Of a stretch of DNA of 5,199 nt, positions 4,594 to 5,199 are shown piece after piece. The position numbers were made by a program, and so were the translations under genes. The stretch is from an uncultured euryarchaeote. GTDB lineage: Archaea > Thermoplasmatota > Thermoplasmata > UBA10834. Numbering within the stretch: position 1 is the stretch's first letter; each line of letters begins with the position of its first letter. The notes under the pieces are model-generated. The model was given only the letters and a program-made list of their open reading frames with translations. It did not search any database and had not been told where the DNA came from. The stretch covers positions 1-5,199 of the forward strand of contig CALMQK010000340.1 of NCBI GenBank assembly GCA_937872085.1. The letters run 5' to 3'.

Positions 4594-5199
4594 ATGACGA
4601 ACGAGGACGCCGGTCATCTGTTTGACGAGATCAGCATAGGATCGGCTAGGATAGGGAACCGCTTCGTCCGGTCTGCCACACATGAATGTCTCGCGCAGAA
4701 GGACGGCGCTATCACGGATCGGATTCAGGAGATCTATGAGAGACTTGCGATGGGTAAGATCGGGCTCATAACATCCGGATACTCGTACATCTCGCCCTGC
4801 GGGAAGGGTTCCAAGGGGCAGCAGGGAATCTATGACGATCGCTTCATCGACGGGTACGCAAGGTTGTCCGCGGCGATAAGGAAGCACGGTTCCAGATTCT
4901 TCATCCAAATCGTTCATTGCGGGAGGAGCGCCCTCGTCGCCAAGGAATGCGGCACGCCGATAACGCCCAGCAAACTTGAGATTCCGGGCACGACCCGAAC
5001 ATCCAAGGAGATGACCGAGAGGGAAATCCAGGATATGATCGATGACTTCGTCGAAGCAATTCGCAGGGCGAGAGAGGCCAAGGCGGATGGCGTCCAGTTG
5101 CATTGTGCACACGGATTTCTCCTATGCAGCTTTCTTTCGCCCTATCTCAACCGAAGGGAGGACGACTGGGGAGGCGACACAGAACGAAGGGCGCGCATC
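4594..5199 (+). CDS. Old Yellow Enzyme family NADH:flavin oxidoreductase, N-terminal part
   Basis: The frame is open from ATG 4594 to the window end (202 codons, no stop), so the gene is cut on the right. Old Yellow Enzyme-family proteins are FMN-dependent TIM-barrel oxidoreductases that reduce activated C=C bonds; longer members of the 2,4-dienoyl-CoA reductase type add an Fe-S/FAD/NAD(P) half. Family motifs are visible: NRFVRSATHE (22-31) after the first strand, GLITSGYSYI (57-66), QIVHCGR (105-111), EMTEREIQDMIDDF (139-152) and DGVQLHCAHGFLL (165-177), with the His170/His173 pair expected to contact substrate. FLSPYLNRREDDWGG (180-194) follows. The substrate cannot be told. Whether it is the short form (about 350-400 residues) or the long form (about 650) depends on sequence beyond the window. 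It is divergent from trm5, with 240 nt between the starts. Confidence 0.93.
   Translation, partial: MTNEDAGHLFDEISIGSARIGNRFVRSATHECLAQKDGAITDRIQEIYERLAMGKIGLITSGYSYISPCGKGSKGQQGIYDDRFIDGYARLSAAIRKHGSRFFIQIVHCGRSALVAKECGTPITPSKLEIPGTTRTSKEMTEREIQDMIDDFVEAIRRAREAKADGVQLHCAHGFLLCSFLSPYLNRREDDWGGDTERRARI

Noticed and set aside
4411..5112. Open frame of 233 codons on the minus strand opposite the flavin oxidoreductase
   Set aside because: The plus strand carries clear Old Yellow Enzyme motifs through the window end, and the antisense translation has no recognisable features.

Overview
The window looks archaeal. It carries an archaeal-type Trm5 tRNA methyltransferase, an archaeal-subfamily dUTPase and an M42 (TET-type) aminopeptidase. 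Several starts have a TATA-like box about 28-31 nt upstream and no Shine-Dalgarno sequence, which suggests leaderless or nearly leaderless transcripts. Gene density is high and base composition is moderately G+C-rich. A Thermoplasmata-like euryarchaeon is a guess; nothing here fixes the lineage.

Layout. The left block is on the minus strand: a 162-residue YdjM/DUF457-type membrane protein (start 1007), then gcvH (start 457) with its own promoter and Shine-Dalgarno sequence, then the first 13 codons of an unidentified gene that leaves the window at base 1. A short divergent region (1008-1117) holds two mirror-image TATA-like boxes. The right-hand box drives a tight plus-strand operon: M42 aminopeptidase (1118-2245), a helical protein of unknown function (2251-2829) and dUTPase (2837-3346), with gaps of 5 and 7 nt. 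The operon runs tail-to-tail into minus-strand trm5 (3349-4353); the two stop codons lie inside one 8-bp palindrome. A second divergent region (4354-4593) separates trm5 from the 5' part of an Old Yellow Enzyme-family oxidoreductase that runs off the right end.

The genes are mostly housekeeping: one-carbon/glycine metabolism (GcvH), peptide turnover (M42), nucleotide-pool sanitation (dUTPase), tRNA modification (Trm5) and a flavin oxidoreductase. I see no mobile element, CRISPR array, tRNA, rRNA or defence system. The points most worth checking are the symmetric divergent promoter, the unknown protein inside the peptidase-dUTPase operon, the missing deaminase glutamate in the dUTPase, and an inverted repeat just upstream of the flavin oxidoreductase promoter.
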